Part shown: one piece after another, positions 16,290 to 26,127 of the stretch
Layout: each line of letters opens with the position of its first letter
Position numbering within the stretch: position 1 is the first letter of the stretch
Source: Synechococcus sp. Nb3U1
Lineage (GTDB): Bacteria > Cyanobacteriota > Cyanobacteriia > Thermostichales > Thermostichaceae
Length of the DNA stretch: 64,000 nt
Direction of reading: 5' to 3'
Assembly (NCBI RefSeq): GCF_021533835.1
Contig: NZ_JAKFYQ010000003.1
Coordinates: forward strand, 248,001 to 312,000
Notes under the pieces: generated by a model
Told to the model about the DNA's origin: nothing
Database searches by the model: none
Seen by the model: only the letters and a program-made list of their open reading frames with translations
Translations under genes and position numbers: made by a program

Positions 16290-17711
16290 ATGACGCCCCC
16301 TGTCCTGATTTGGCATCGTCGTGATCTGCGCGTGGAAGATAATGCCGCTCTGCATGAGGGGGCTCGGCACAGCCTGCAGGTGGTGCCCGTCTTCATTTTC
16401 GACCGGCAGATCCTGGAAAGAGCGGATACGGCACCAGCGCGGGTGGCGTTTTTGCTGGAAGCTTTACAGCGGCTGCAGGAGCGCTACAGCCAGTTAGGGC
16501 TCACCCTGGTTTGGCGGATGGGGGATCCCTTGGCGGAACTGCGGAACCTAGCGGCAGACCTTGGGGCTAAGGCGGTGTTTTGGAATGCGGATGTGGAGCC
16601 CTTTGCGCTGCAACGGGACAGTCGAGTACGGGCCGGGTTGGCGGAAGCCGGGATCCAGAGCTTTTCTGACCAGGATATGTTGCTGCACGGGCCGGGGGAA
16701 GTGTTGACCCAGGCGGGGGATCCCTACTCGGTGTTCACGCCCTTCTGGCGCAACTGGTCGAGCTTGCCCAAGCCGGCGCCCTACCCGATCCCCAAGGGGT
16801 TACAACCGATCCCCTCCCTCAGCTTTCAACCCCTACCGGCCCTGGCGGATTTGGGGTTTGTCTGTGAACAGCGGATCCCGGCGGCGGGGGAAGCAGCAGC
16901 CCAGGCGCTTCTGGAAAACTTTTGCGATAATCTGCGCATTTTGGATTACGAACGCTCCCGCAATTTCCCGGCTGAAGACGGCACTTCCCGGCTCAGCCCC
17001 CATCTGCGCTGGGGGACTGTGGGCATTCGTCAGGTGTGGCAGGCCACGCTGGAGGTGGAAGCAGAGGTGCGCAGCGAAGAAGCAGAAGCCAGTCTACAAA
17101 CTTGGCGGCAGGAGTTGTGCTGGCGGGAGTTTTACAAGCATGTCTTGGCCCACTGGCCCCATGTGGAAACCGGCGCCTACCGCAAAGTCTTTGATGACCT
17201 GGAATGGGACAATCGGCGGGATAGGTTTCAAGCCTGGTGTGCCGGGCAGACGGGCTACCCAATCGTGGATGCGGCGATGCGCCAACTGAACGAGACCGGC
17301 TGGATGCACAACCGCTGCCGCATGATCGTGGCCAACTTTCTGACCAAAGATTTGCTGATTGACTGGCGCTGGGGGGAGCTGTATTTCATGCAAAAGCTGG
17401 TGGATGGGGATCTGGCGGCCAATAACGGCGGTTGGCAGTGGAGTGCCAGTGTCGGGACGGATCCCAAGCCTCTGCGCATCTTTAACCCCGCCACCCAAGC
17501 TGCTCGCTACGATCCCGAAGGGGAGTACATCCGTCGCTATGTGCCGGAACTGGCCGGGTTGGATACGCCCGCTTTGTTGTGGGTGGGCGATGACAAAAAG
17601 GGAGCCTGGGCTTTACGGGAACGGCGGGCCTGCCGCTATCCGGATCCGATCGTGGATCACAAGGTGCAGCAGCAGGAGTTCAAACGGCGTTATCAGGCGG
17701 TGCAACGTTGA
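16290..17711 (+). CDS. phrA: Deoxyribodipyrimidine photolyase (class I, cryptochrome/photolyase family)
   Basis: 473 residues. The N-terminal antenna domain opens with LIWHRRDLRVEDNAAL. The C-terminal FAD domain has TSRLSPHLRWGTVGIRQVW, ELCWREFYKH, the GYPIVDAAMRQLNETGWMHNR stretch and NNGGWQWSASVGTDP. These contact FAD and the lesion in CPD photolyases that use a deazaflavin antenna. The enzyme splits cyclobutane pyrimidine dimers using blue light. The NNGGWQW segment favours photolyase over plant-like cryptochrome. It converges with the transglutaminase gene; 13 bases separate the two stops. Confidence 0.93.
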   Translation: MTPPVLIWHRRDLRVEDNAALHEGARHSLQVVPVFIFDRQILERADTAPARVAFLLEALQRLQERYSQLGLTLVWRMGDPLAELRNLAADLGAKAVFWNADVEPFALQRDSRVRAGLAEAGIQSFSDQDMLLHGPGEVLTQAGDPYSVFTPFWRNWSSLPKPAPYPIPKGLQPIPSLSFQPLPALADLGFVCEQRIPAAGEAAAQALLENFCDNLRILDYERSRNFPAEDGTSRLSPHLRWGTVGIRQVWQATLEVEAEVRSEEAEASLQTWRQELCWREFYKHVLAHWPHVETGAYRKVFDDLEWDNRRDRFQAWCAGQTGYPIVDAAMRQLNETGWMHNRCRMIVANFLTKDLLIDWRWGELYFMQKLVDGDLAANNGGWQWSASVGTDPKPLRIFNPATQAARYDPEGEYIRRYVPELAGLDTPALLWVGDDKKGAWALRERRACRYPDPIVDHKVQQQEFKRRYQAVQR

Positions 17712-17724
17712 TCCCAAGCTGAGA

Positions 17725-20112
17725 TCAAGTAGCTGAGGATGTCCTTTTGGGTTTGTCTGAAGGACTTCTGGAGAATGGCTGCCACTGCCGCCGCAGTTCT
17801 CCCAGCTTCTGCTGCCAACGCCGCAATTCTCCCGCTTCCAAGGGGATCCCGCCGAAGCGAATTTCCATGTAGCGCTGCAAGAAGTGGATAGCCAACTGAG
17901 CTTGCGGCAAATCGGAGTGGCACAGTTGCTCCACCCGTTGCTCTGGCCCCAGGTGCTCCGGGATCCCTACCGCTGTCGAGATATCCCGCAGTTGCAAATA
18001 CAGCCTTGAAATCGCCTGTTGTCGTTGGCGTGGCTTGGGCCAAGCCGCAGGGCTCCAACGCATCAGGGCAAAGGCCATCCCCGGCAACAGGATCCCAACC
18101 ATCCAGGTGGGCCATTGCGGAGGTGGATGCCACAGAGATCCCATCAACGTGCCATTGCCAGCCGTGGCCAACAGGATCCACCCCCCATCCCGCCAGCGCA
18201 GCGCCTGATAACGGCGTCGGTAGCCCCAATAGGCCGTGGCTCCGGCGATCAAGACTACACCTAGCACGGGTAGCCCATTTTGCTGCAACGTCTGCCAGAA
18301 GGCAGCCAGACCCCCCCGGAAGGCCGCACCCACATCTTCTCGGTCTTGGGAAACGGCGACGGTGCTGGCGATCTCCTGAATCTGCCGCCAGATCTGCTGC
18401 TGGGTAAATAGGTCGTACTGAATCACGTACTTAAACCAGCGGAAGCGCAGGCTGTCGTAGAAATCCTGAAGCGGATCCCACCAGGTTTCCCGCAAGCTGA
18501 CATTGGCCTCGGGTGGCGTGGCATCGAAGGTGACCCACCCATAGGGGCCAAAGGGGATCTCCGTCCAGGAATGGGCATCGGCATTGCGCACCGCCAGATA
18601 ATTCTCCTGGGCCACCCATCTCCCCCCTAAAAAGCCATTAACAGTACGGGCAGGGATGCCGACGCTGCGGGCCAACACTGTCAGAGCCGTGGCGAAGTAT
18701 TCACAATGGCCCCGTCGATGGGTAAACAAAAAGGCATCCAGGGGCGGCTCAGCCCGTGGATCTGGTAGATCCAGAGAGTAGGCGTAGTTGTCCAGTAGAT
18801 AATCCTTCAAGGCGGTCACTTTGCCCAGATCATCCGAGATCCCGCTGGTGATCTCTGCTGCCAACGCGGGAATACGCGGATCCAGATCCTCTGGCAACTG
18901 CAGATAGGCTGCTTGCTGAACAGGATCGAGAGCGCTCAACAAATCCGCATGACTGAGCTGTTGCAGGCGGGGGCCGAAACGGGTGGGGATCCGACTCAGA
19001 GCCCGGTAGAGATAGGGGATCTGTCTGGGCAACGAATGGCCAACATCCCCGGTTTCGCTCAAGCTCAGGCGGCGATTTTGCCGTTGCCATTCCTGACGCA
19101 CCGTAGTGGCTCCACCCCGATCCAGCCACTCCACCTCCACGATCGGGGCCACCCCAAACACCGTGTTAGTGGCCAGCGGCTCCAGGTAGATCAACTGTTC
19201 CAAGGGGAAAAAGCTCAACCCCGCTGCCGTCGGGATCAGGCTAGAAGCGGAAAGATCAAACACCCCCGCTGCATTTAAGGGAATGGATGTGGATCTATCC
19301 AGCGTGCGCGACCAAGCCAGCCCGTCGTAGCGATCGAAGCTGATCCCCCGCCAGTAGAGGGTATCCACCTGGGGGGGCACCCCCGCCGGGAACTCCACCC
19401 GCATCACCACGGTGTTGTCGGTTTTGAGGGTGCCAAACCCACCCAGACTCACCTCTTCTGCAAACCCGGTGGTCATGACCGGCGAACGGGATTGTTGGCC
19501 CAAGATCCCTAAACTGACCCGCGGAAACAAGAAAAACAAAGCCACCGAGAGAACCACCGCCACCAAAGCCAGGGATCCGAGAAAGCCCAAAAAGTTGAGG
19601 TCGATGCCACGGGTTTGGCTGGCAGCCTGTGGGTGAACTTCGGTTTGCAAGCGCAAATGGTAGAGGGTGAGATTGACAAGCCCCACCCCCACATAGACCA
19701 AAAACAGCAACCCAAAACTGACATCCTCATTGAACAACGTGGCAATGGCCATCAACAGCAACGACAACACCGCCAACTGGATATGATCCGCCGCCCGTTC
19801 CCGCTGAAACAGCTTGGCCCCGGTGAGATAGAGCACCAACCCCAGCGCCCCATCGGAAGCCTGCACAATGCCAAACAGCACCAGCGCCGCCAAACTGAGC
19901 AGCACACTCACCGTCAGGGGCATCCACAGCGGGGCATAGCGAGCAAAGTCGAGCCGTGGCGGCTCCCAAAACCAACTGCAAACTCCAGCCGCCCAACAGA
20001 GGCCGATCACCAGCGGCGACAAAGCCTGATCCCCCAAACACAGGGCAATAAAGGCTATACCTACCAGCAGGTAAGCAAAGACTTTTTGAACAGAGTGCAG
20101 CGTCCAGGTCAC
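17725..20112 (-). CDS. TgpA-like membrane transglutaminase (DUF3488 + transglutaminase core)
   Basis: 795 residues. Several N-terminal membrane segments lie in about residues 10-205, followed by a periplasmic region with the transglutaminase-like core around 430-540. The Cys of RGHCEYFATAL (about residue 470), the His of NADAHSWTEI and the Asp of TFDATPP form the predicted Cys-His-Asp triad. A membrane segment near 615-670 and a cytoplasmic C-terminal domain follow, as in TgpA of Pseudomonas. It probably processes cell-envelope proteins or peptides; the substrate is unknown. It is divergent from uvrA. Confidence 0.88.
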   Translation of the reverse strand: MTWTLHSVQKVFAYLLVGIAFIALCLGDQALSPLVIGLCWAAGVCSWFWEPPRLDFARYAPLWMPLTVSVLLSLAALVLFGIVQASDGALGLVLYLTGAKLFQRERAADHIQLAVLSLLLMAIATLFNEDVSFGLLFLVYVGVGLVNLTLYHLRLQTEVHPQAASQTRGIDLNFLGFLGSLALVAVVLSVALFFLFPRVSLGILGQQSRSPVMTTGFAEEVSLGGFGTLKTDNTVVMRVEFPAGVPPQVDTLYWRGISFDRYDGLAWSRTLDRSTSIPLNAAGVFDLSASSLIPTAAGLSFFPLEQLIYLEPLATNTVFGVAPIVEVEWLDRGGATTVRQEWQRQNRRLSLSETGDVGHSLPRQIPYLYRALSRIPTRFGPRLQQLSHADLLSALDPVQQAAYLQLPEDLDPRIPALAAEITSGISDDLGKVTALKDYLLDNYAYSLDLPDPRAEPPLDAFLFTHRRGHCEYFATALTVLARSVGIPARTVNGFLGGRWVAQENYLAVRNADAHSWTEIPFGPYGWVTFDATPPEANVSLRETWWDPLQDFYDSLRFRWFKYVIQYDLFTQQQIWRQIQEIASTVAVSQDREDVGAAFRGGLAAFWQTLQQNGLPVLGVVLIAGATAYWGYRRRYQALRWRDGGWILLATAGNGTLMGSLWHPPPQWPTWMVGILLPGMAFALMRWSPAAWPKPRQRQQAISRLYLQLRDISTAVGIPEHLGPEQRVEQLCHSDLPQAQLAIHFLQRYMEIRFGGIPLEAGELRRWQQKLGELRRQWQPFSRSPSDKPKRTSSAT

Positions 20113-20368
20113 ATCGGCCCTCGCGGTCTACCTTCAGCATAGCTACAGCTCTTGTGCGGGTTTTCTACAACAATGCTTGTGTCCCTGACCCTAGAATCCC
20201 CCTCCCCAATCTTCTGGATCCCAAGAATTCACCCGGCAGGTGCTCTCTCCTGCGCAAGATGTCACCCAAGCCCAGCGTTAAAATCGTTAAGATTTCTTCA
20301 TCCGCTCTGTCCTGGCGGGTTTTACCCTGGCGTTATGCCTACGGCACGCTGCGCGAAAAGGTGGTGAG

Positions 20369-23278
20369 ATGTCCAGTCAGAACGAGATTCATGTGGTGGG
20401 GGCGCGGCAGCACAACCTTAAGGATGTGAACCTGCGGATCCCACGCAATCGCTTGGTGGTGTTCACGGGGGTCTCGGGATCCGGAAAATCCTCCCTAGCT
20501 TTCGATACCATCTTCGCGGAGGGGCAGCGGCGCTATGTGGAGTCCCTCAGCGCCTATGCACGGCAATTTTTAGGGCAACTGGACAAGCCGGATGTGGATC
20601 GCATCGAGGGGCTGAGCCCGGCCATTTCCATCGATCAAAAATCCACCAGCCATAACCCTCGCTCCACCGTCGGTACCGTCACCGAAATCTACGACTACCT
20701 GCGTCTGCTCTATGGCCGGGCCGGGATCCCCCACTGCCCCCACTGTGACCGGGGCATTGCTCCCCAAACAGTGGATCAGATTGTAGATCAGATCATGACC
20801 CTGCCGGATCGTACCCGCTTTCAGTTGCTCTCGCCGGTGGTGAAGGGAAAAAAGGGCACCCATGCCGGGTTGTTGCAAAGCCTTAGTCATCAGGGGTTTG
20901 TGCGGGTACGAGTGGATGGTCAAGTACGGGATCTGAGCGAGGAGATCACTCTAGCCAAGAACAAAGCCCATGACATTGAAATTGTGGTGGATCGGTTGGT
21001 GAAGGGGCCGGATCTGGCGGAGCGCTTGACGGATTCTCTAGCCACCTGTCTGCGGCAGTCGGAAGGGATCGCCGTGGTGGAACTGATGCCCCGGCAGGAA
21101 GAGCAGGAGCAGCTTTTGCAAAAAGTGGCGGAAGCAGCAGGGCAATACCTGAACGGCAAACCGACAGAGCTGATCTTCTCGGAAAAATTCGCCTGCCCGG
21201 AACACGGCTCGGTCATGGATGAGTTATCGCCGCGGTTATTTTCTTTTAACTCGCCGATTGGGGCCTGTCCCACCTGTCATGGCTTGGGGTTCGAACCTAC
21301 CTTTGATCCCGATCTGGTGGTGCCGGATCCGAGGTTGCCCCTTTACGCCGCCATTGCCCCCTGGGCGGAACGGGATAACCCCTACTATCTGGCCCTGCTG
21401 GTAGGGGCGGCCAATGCCTTTGGTTTTGAAATCAGCACCCGCTGGTGTGAACTCACCCCCGAGCAGCAGCACATAGTTCTCTACGGCTCCGACCAGGAGA
21501 TCTACATCGAAGCGGAATCCCAGTATCGAGCTGGCGGGAAAGGCTACTACCGCCGCTATGAAGGGGTGATCCCCCAGTTGCAGCGGCATTACCAGGAAAC
21601 CACCTCGGAAACCTATCGACAAAAACTGGAAGCCTATCTTACCAACCGACCCTGTTCCGCCTGTCATGGATCCCGTCTCAAGCCCGAAGCCCTGGCGGTG
21701 CGCATTGGAGGTTACCGCATCACGGATCTCACAGAGATCTCCATCAGCGACTGCCTACACCGCCTGGAAACCCTGAAGCTCACTCCCCGGCAGGCGCAAA
21801 TTGGCGAGTTGGTGTTGCGAGAGATCAAGGCCCGGTTGCAGTTTTTGGTGGATGTAGGCCTCGATTACCTGACGTTAGCCCGTCCGGCCATGACCCTGTC
21901 CGGCGGCGAAGCGCAACGGATCCGGCTGGCCACCCAAATCGGCTCCGGTTTGACGGGGGTGCTGTACGTGCTGGATGAACCCTCCATCGGCCTACACCAG
22001 CGGGATAACGAGCGCCTGTTAAACACTCTCTTCCGCCTACGGGACTTGGATAACACCCTGATCGTGGTGGAGCACGACGAAGAAACCATCCGCGCGGCGG
22101 ATCACATCGTAGATATTGGCCCAGGGGCGGGTGTGCACGGCGGCGAAGTAGTGGTTCAAGGATCCCTGGCAGACATTATGGCTTCAGAACGCTCCATCAC
22201 TGGGGCTTATTTGTCGGGGCGAGTGCAGATTCCTACCCCAGCGCAGCGACGAGCTGGCAAAGCAGTTTCTCTGAAGCTGACGGATGCCCACAAAAACAAC
22301 CTCAAGCACATCGATGTAGAGATCCCTCTGGGTAAGTTGGTGTGTGTAACGGGAGTCTCCGGATCCGGCAAATCTACCCTGATCAACGAGCTGCTCTACC
22401 CTGCCCTGCAACACCATCTAGGCCAGAAGGTGCCCAAACCGGCGGAAATGGGAGAACTCAAGGGCATTGAACACATCGACAAAGTGATCGTTATCGATCA
22501 ATCCCCAATTGGCCGTACCCCCCGTTCCAACCCCGCCACCTACACCGGCCTGTTCGACCCGATCCGGCAAACTTTCGCTCAAACCCTGGATGCCAAGGCC
22601 AAGGGCTATCAATCGGGGCATTTTTCCTTCAATGTCAAGGGAGGGCGCTGCGAAGCCTGCAAGGGCCAGGGGGTGAACGTCATTGAAATGAACTTTTTGC
22701 CGGATGTGTATGTTACCTGCGATGTGTGCGGGGGCACCCGCTACAGCCGCGAGACCCTGCAGGTGAAGTACAAGGGCAAAAACATTTCGGAAGTGCTAAA
22801 CATGACTGTCGGAGAAGGGGTGGACTTTTTCAGTGCCTTGCCCCCAGCAGCGAAGATCCTCCAAACCCTGGCGGATGTAGGCCTGGACTACATCAAGCTG
22901 GGCCAACCGGCTCCCACCCTCTCCGGCGGGGAAGCGCAGCGGGTAAAACTGGCCTCGGAACTGGCCCGCCGCTCCACGGGCAAAACCCTCTATCTGCTGG
23001 ATGAGCCTTCTACGGGCTTGTCTTTTTACGATGTGCACAAGCTCTTAAATGTGATGCAACGCTTGGTGGATACCGGCAACACGGTGCTGGTCATCGAGCA
23101 CAATTTGGATATTCTGCGTTGTGCCGACTGGATGATCGACCTGGGGCCAGAAGGGGGTAACCGCGGTGGGCAGATCATCGCCGTGGGCACTCCAGAACAG
23201 GTGGCAGAACAGCCCGGATCCCATACGGGGCGATATCTACAGCAGGTGCTGCGACAACATCCTCCTGCTTCTGCTTGA
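20369..23278 (+). CDS. uvrA: Excinuclease ABC subunit A
   Basis: 969 residues, full length for the family. It contains two ABC ATPase modules, with Walker A GVSGSGKSS at 34-42 and GVSGSGKST near 663, and two ABC signatures TLSGGEAQRI and TLSGGEAQRV. Zinc-binding cysteine pairs include CPHC in the signature-insertion region and CEAC...CDVC in the second module. UvrA dimers find bulky DNA lesions and load UvrB in nucleotide excision repair. GGTGGTGAG directly precedes the ATG. The gene lies one gene away from the photolyase, so light and dark repair of UV damage are near each other; co-regulation is not shown. Confidence 0.97.
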   Translation: MSSQNEIHVVGARQHNLKDVNLRIPRNRLVVFTGVSGSGKSSLAFDTIFAEGQRRYVESLSAYARQFLGQLDKPDVDRIEGLSPAISIDQKSTSHNPRSTVGTVTEIYDYLRLLYGRAGIPHCPHCDRGIAPQTVDQIVDQIMTLPDRTRFQLLSPVVKGKKGTHAGLLQSLSHQGFVRVRVDGQVRDLSEEITLAKNKAHDIEIVVDRLVKGPDLAERLTDSLATCLRQSEGIAVVELMPRQEEQEQLLQKVAEAAGQYLNGKPTELIFSEKFACPEHGSVMDELSPRLFSFNSPIGACPTCHGLGFEPTFDPDLVVPDPRLPLYAAIAPWAERDNPYYLALLVGAANAFGFEISTRWCELTPEQQHIVLYGSDQEIYIEAESQYRAGGKGYYRRYEGVIPQLQRHYQETTSETYRQKLEAYLTNRPCSACHGSRLKPEALAVRIGGYRITDLTEISISDCLHRLETLKLTPRQAQIGELVLREIKARLQFLVDVGLDYLTLARPAMTLSGGEAQRIRLATQIGSGLTGVLYVLDEPSIGLHQRDNERLLNTLFRLRDLDNTLIVVEHDEETIRAADHIVDIGPGAGVHGGEVVVQGSLADIMASERSITGAYLSGRVQIPTPAQRRAGKAVSLKLTDAHKNNLKHIDVEIPLGKLVCVTGVSGSGKSTLINELLYPALQHHLGQKVPKPAEMGELKGIEHIDKVIVIDQSPIGRTPRSNPATYTGLFDPIRQTFAQTLDAKAKGYQSGHFSFNVKGGRCEACKGQGVNVIEMNFLPDVYVTCDVCGGTRYSRETLQVKYKGKNISEVLNMTVGEGVDFFSALPPAAKILQTLADVGLDYIKLGQPAPTLSGGEAQRVKLASELARRSTGKTLYLLDEPSTGLSFYDVHKLLNVMQRLVDTGNTVLVIEHNLDILRCADWMIDLGPEGGNRGGQIIAVGTPEQVAEQPGSHTGRYLQQVLRQHPPASA

Positions 23279-23455
23279 GGAGTCAGGGGATACCGACCTA
23301 GCCCGCCCTTGATTTTTTCCAAGACCCTAGCTCACCGGAGCCTGCGCACACCCCTGATGTTTGCAGTGGTTTTTCTAGCAGAAAGGCCGGCTCACGTTGA
23401 AAACCAAAACCCTGCTTGGAGCAAGTCAGCAGAGAAGGCTAGAATCCCTTACTAT

Positions 23456-24172
23456 ATGGATGCTCTCCAGCCGCTCCCTTATCCGTACCGATCCAACATG
23501 TACACCATTTCCGAGTTTGATCGCCTGATCCAGTTTCTCCCGGTGGAGATCCGTCCTGAAGTTCAGATCGAGATCGGTACTCCCGACCAATCTCGGATTG
23601 TGCAGCCCCTGTGGCGCTTCCCCTGGCAAAAGTATTCTCGCTTCGCTATTGACCTCAGCCGCTGGCAGAAGTTGAGCAGCGACCAGCAGAAGATCTATTT
23701 TTTGCGCGAGGCGGTGATGGCCACTGAGCTGGCGCTTGGGGATAACTGGTCGGCGTTGCTGCTGTATCCGGCGTTGATCGGCGCGGGCAGTATGGGCATT
23801 TTGGTGGAGCTACAGATGGGGGACAACCTCGGCATTGGCTTGGCGGCAGGATTGGCGGCTTCGGCGGTGTTTTTGCTGCGCAAAGCGGAAAAAGGACAAA
23901 AACCTCAGGTGACTGCCGACGAGTTCACGGTGCGCTACGCCTCCCAGAATGGCTATACCTCCGAGCAAGCCGCTTCCATTTTGCTGAGCGCGCTGCAACA
24001 GGTGGCAGTAATGGAAGATCGGGTTAAAAACGACTATGACACCACGATGCGCCGCCGCAACCTGGAGTTTCTTGCTCAGCGGGGCCTGGGTACCGGGGCC
24101 TTAACCATCAACCCTAAGTACCGCAACAAAGGCCAAGGCTCTAATCCCAACCCCAATCCGTACCAACGCTGA
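23456..24172 (+). CDS. DUF3318 membrane protein
   Basis: 238 residues from the chosen ATG. The YTISEFDRLIQFLP opening, the WQKYSRFAIDLSRWQKLSSDQQ block and a central pair of membrane segments (about 100-142) match DUF3318 proteins of cyanobacteria as I remember them. The C-terminus is long and Asn/Pro-rich. The start could also be the ATG at 23498, just before YTISEFD; neither has a good ribosome site. The open frame from 23309 begins with sequence unlike the family and is not used. The function is unknown. Confidence 0.75.
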   Translation: MDALQPLPYPYRSNMYTISEFDRLIQFLPVEIRPEVQIEIGTPDQSRIVQPLWRFPWQKYSRFAIDLSRWQKLSSDQQKIYFLREAVMATELALGDNWSALLLYPALIGAGSMGILVELQMGDNLGIGLAAGLAASAVFLLRKAEKGQKPQVTADEFTVRYASQNGYTSEQAASILLSALQQVAVMEDRVKNDYDTTMRRRNLEFLAQRGLGTGALTINPKYRNKGQGSNPNPNPYQR

Positions 24173-24190
24173 AGCTCCGTTTCGGACAGA

Positions 24191-25144
24191 TCAAGCCATG
24201 CGCAGCTCCCCTTGTACCTCCAGACGGGTATAGGGGCCGATGGAAAGAAACCGTTCCCCCAACATTTCAGCCGCTGCCGGTTGAATCCAGCCCATGCTCT
24301 GTAGCAGGTGTAGGGCTAGGGCATATTTGGCTCGTGCCGCTCCATCTTGCACTTTGATGGCCAAACCCATGCCTTCTCCAACCCGGCCAATACACTGGAT
24401 CCCTTCCGCGCCGGACTTGCTGACCAGCTCCCCCTGGGTGGCTCGCATCAGCTCGGTATCGAAGCGCCCACTGCCAGCCACCATTTCTGGCTGATGGGTC
24501 ATGGCCCGTGCTACTGATTCCAAATCCGCCCGCTCTCCGGCCGTCAGTTGGGCGAAGAGGGAAGCCATTTGGTTGAGTTGGAGCTGGTAGGTGGGCACAC
24601 CGCAGTCATCCCGAGCACATAAAAACTCTTCTGAAGGCATTTGCAGCAGTTCCGCCAGCTTGGCCCGCACTAGGGCTTGTACTGGATGTTGCCGCTGAGC
24701 GTAGTCCTGCAAGGTCCAGTTTTGGGTGCGGCTGGCCATGAGCATGCCCGCATGTTTGCCGGAGCAGTTATGACAGAGGGGGCTGGGCTTCTCCGGTGGA
24801 GTGGGGCAGCTCAACAGTTCTGGGGCCAGATCGGCTCGCCACAGCATGCCGAACACCTGCCGCGCGTGGGCCATGGTGCCCTGATGGGATCCGCACATGA
24901 TGGCAATATCTTTTTCGCTCAGACGATAGCGCTCTCGAATGCCGGTGGAGAGCATCGCCAGGGCTTGAAAGGGCTTGAGGGCGGAACGGGCGAAAACGGA
25001 GGTGGTGCTACTGCCGGCCATGGCTAGGGAGCGTCCACGGCTATCGGCCACAACGGCTTGGCAATGATGGATAGATTCGGTCAAGCCCTCCCGCAGCACA
25101 TGGATCAACAGTTCGGGGGCGGCGGAACGATTCTCAAATGACAT
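24191..25144 (-). CDS. Asparaginase, Rhizobium-type (asparaginase II family)
   Basis: 317 residues of the PF06089 family. Landmarks are HCQAVVADSRGR near the N-terminus, RSALKPFQALAML, CGSHQGT, the HNCSGKHAGML loop, and RDDCGVPTYQL. The family hydrolyses L-asparagine to aspartate and ammonia and is unrelated to the classic L-asparaginases. It is convergent with the DUF3318 gene (18 bases between stops) and divergent from cbiX. It is probably a single-gene unit. Confidence 0.87.
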   Translation of the reverse strand: MSFENRSAAPELLIHVLREGLTESIHHCQAVVADSRGRSLAMAGSSTTSVFARSALKPFQALAMLSTGIRERYRLSEKDIAIMCGSHQGTMAHARQVFGMLWRADLAPELLSCPTPPEKPSPLCHNCSGKHAGMLMASRTQNWTLQDYAQRQHPVQALVRAKLAELLQMPSEEFLCARDDCGVPTYQLQLNQMASLFAQLTAGERADLESVARAMTHQPEMVAGSGRFDTELMRATQGELVSKSGAEGIQCIGRVGEGMGLAIKVQDGAARAKYALALHLLQSMGWIQPAAAEMLGERFLSIGPYTRLEVQGELRMA

Positions 25145-25265
25145 GAAATCCTAAGGAAGGGCTGATTGAGCCGGAAAACGAGGTGTGCACCATCCAAATC
25201 ATACGCGAGGAGTTGCCGTGATCTTCCAGAATGGAACAGTCCCGTTTGGATCCCAAATCCTGGCC

Positions 25266-26030
25266 ATGTCCTTATTCCCACTGGTGTTTTTGGTTTGCCA
25301 CGGCAGCCGGGATCCCGATTATCAGCAGGCTTTGGCAGATTTATGGGCACGGGTACGGCAGCGGATCCCGTTTACGGTGGAGCTGGCTCAGCTAGAAGGG
25401 CAGCCTCTGAGCTTGGCAGAACAAATCCATCAGCGGTTGCAGGCTCGCCTGCCCCGGGGCGTGGGGTGGTCGCCCGGAAAGGTGGTGTTGCTGTCGTTGT
25501 TTATGGGGGAGGGATCCCATGTGGAGGAGGATTTACCCGCTGCTCTAGAGCAGGTACAGGCCCAATGGCCCCAGTTGAAGCTGCTGTTGACGCCGCCGAT
25601 TGGCCAACATCCGGCCTTTATCGACCTCCTGGCCGCTCGGATTCGTACCGCTTCTGAACGGGCGGACGCTTGGATTGTGCTCGGTCATGGCAGTCGTTTG
25701 CCGGGGTTTGCCGCCCAGTTACAGGCCGGGATCCAACAATTGGAACAGCACTTGCCCGGAATCCCGGTGTATGGGGCCTTTGCCGCTCAACCTCCCAACC
25801 TAGAAGCCGCTGTGATTCATTGTCTGCGCCGCAGCCAACATCACCTGCGGGTACTGCCCTTTTTTTTGTTTCCGGGTGGGCTGCTACACACTCTCCAATC
25901 CCAGGCTCAACAACTGCAACGGGAATGGCCTCTGCTACAGATTCACGTGGAGCCGCCCCTCTGGCAAGATCCCCAAGTGATGGAAGCCATAATGGATACT
26001 CTCCAAACCGTTTGTCCGGCGCTAGAATAA
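25266..26030 (+). CDS. cbiX: Sirohydrochlorin chelatase, long CbiX/SirB form
   Basis: 254 residues built of two similar halves. Each half has the metal-binding His motif: CHGSRD (His12) and LGHGSRLPG (His141). The long, two-domain version inserts Co2+ (CbiX) or Fe2+ (SirB) into sirohydrochlorin on the way to cobalamin or siroheme. I chose the ATG at 25266, ten residues before the HGS motif; the longer frame adds unrelated sequence. The neighbour cobA makes the precorrin-2 precursor, which supports the pathway assignment. Whether iron or cobalt is used in vivo cannot be read. Confidence 0.87.
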   Translation: MSLFPLVFLVCHGSRDPDYQQALADLWARVRQRIPFTVELAQLEGQPLSLAEQIHQRLQARLPRGVGWSPGKVVLLSLFMGEGSHVEEDLPAALEQVQAQWPQLKLLLTPPIGQHPAFIDLLAARIRTASERADAWIVLGHGSRLPGFAAQLQAGIQQLEQHLPGIPVYGAFAAQPPNLEAAVIHCLRRSQHHLRVLPFFLFPGGLLHTLQSQAQQLQREWPLLQIHVEPPLWQDPQVMEAIMDTLQTVCPALE

Positions 26031-26127
26031 GGCTTCTGTTGCCAGAACTTCCTCATCACAGCAGAACAGGTATTCTCCACAAGGTGCGGTGCGTTAGGAT
26101 CCAGCGCACAAGGATTCAAAAAACCCT

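Noticed and set aside
19615-20142. 175-codon plus-strand frame opposite the TgpA gene
   Set aside because: Low-complexity Gln/Arg/Pro sequence produced by the reverse complement of hydrophobic codons; the minus strand has a full transglutaminase.
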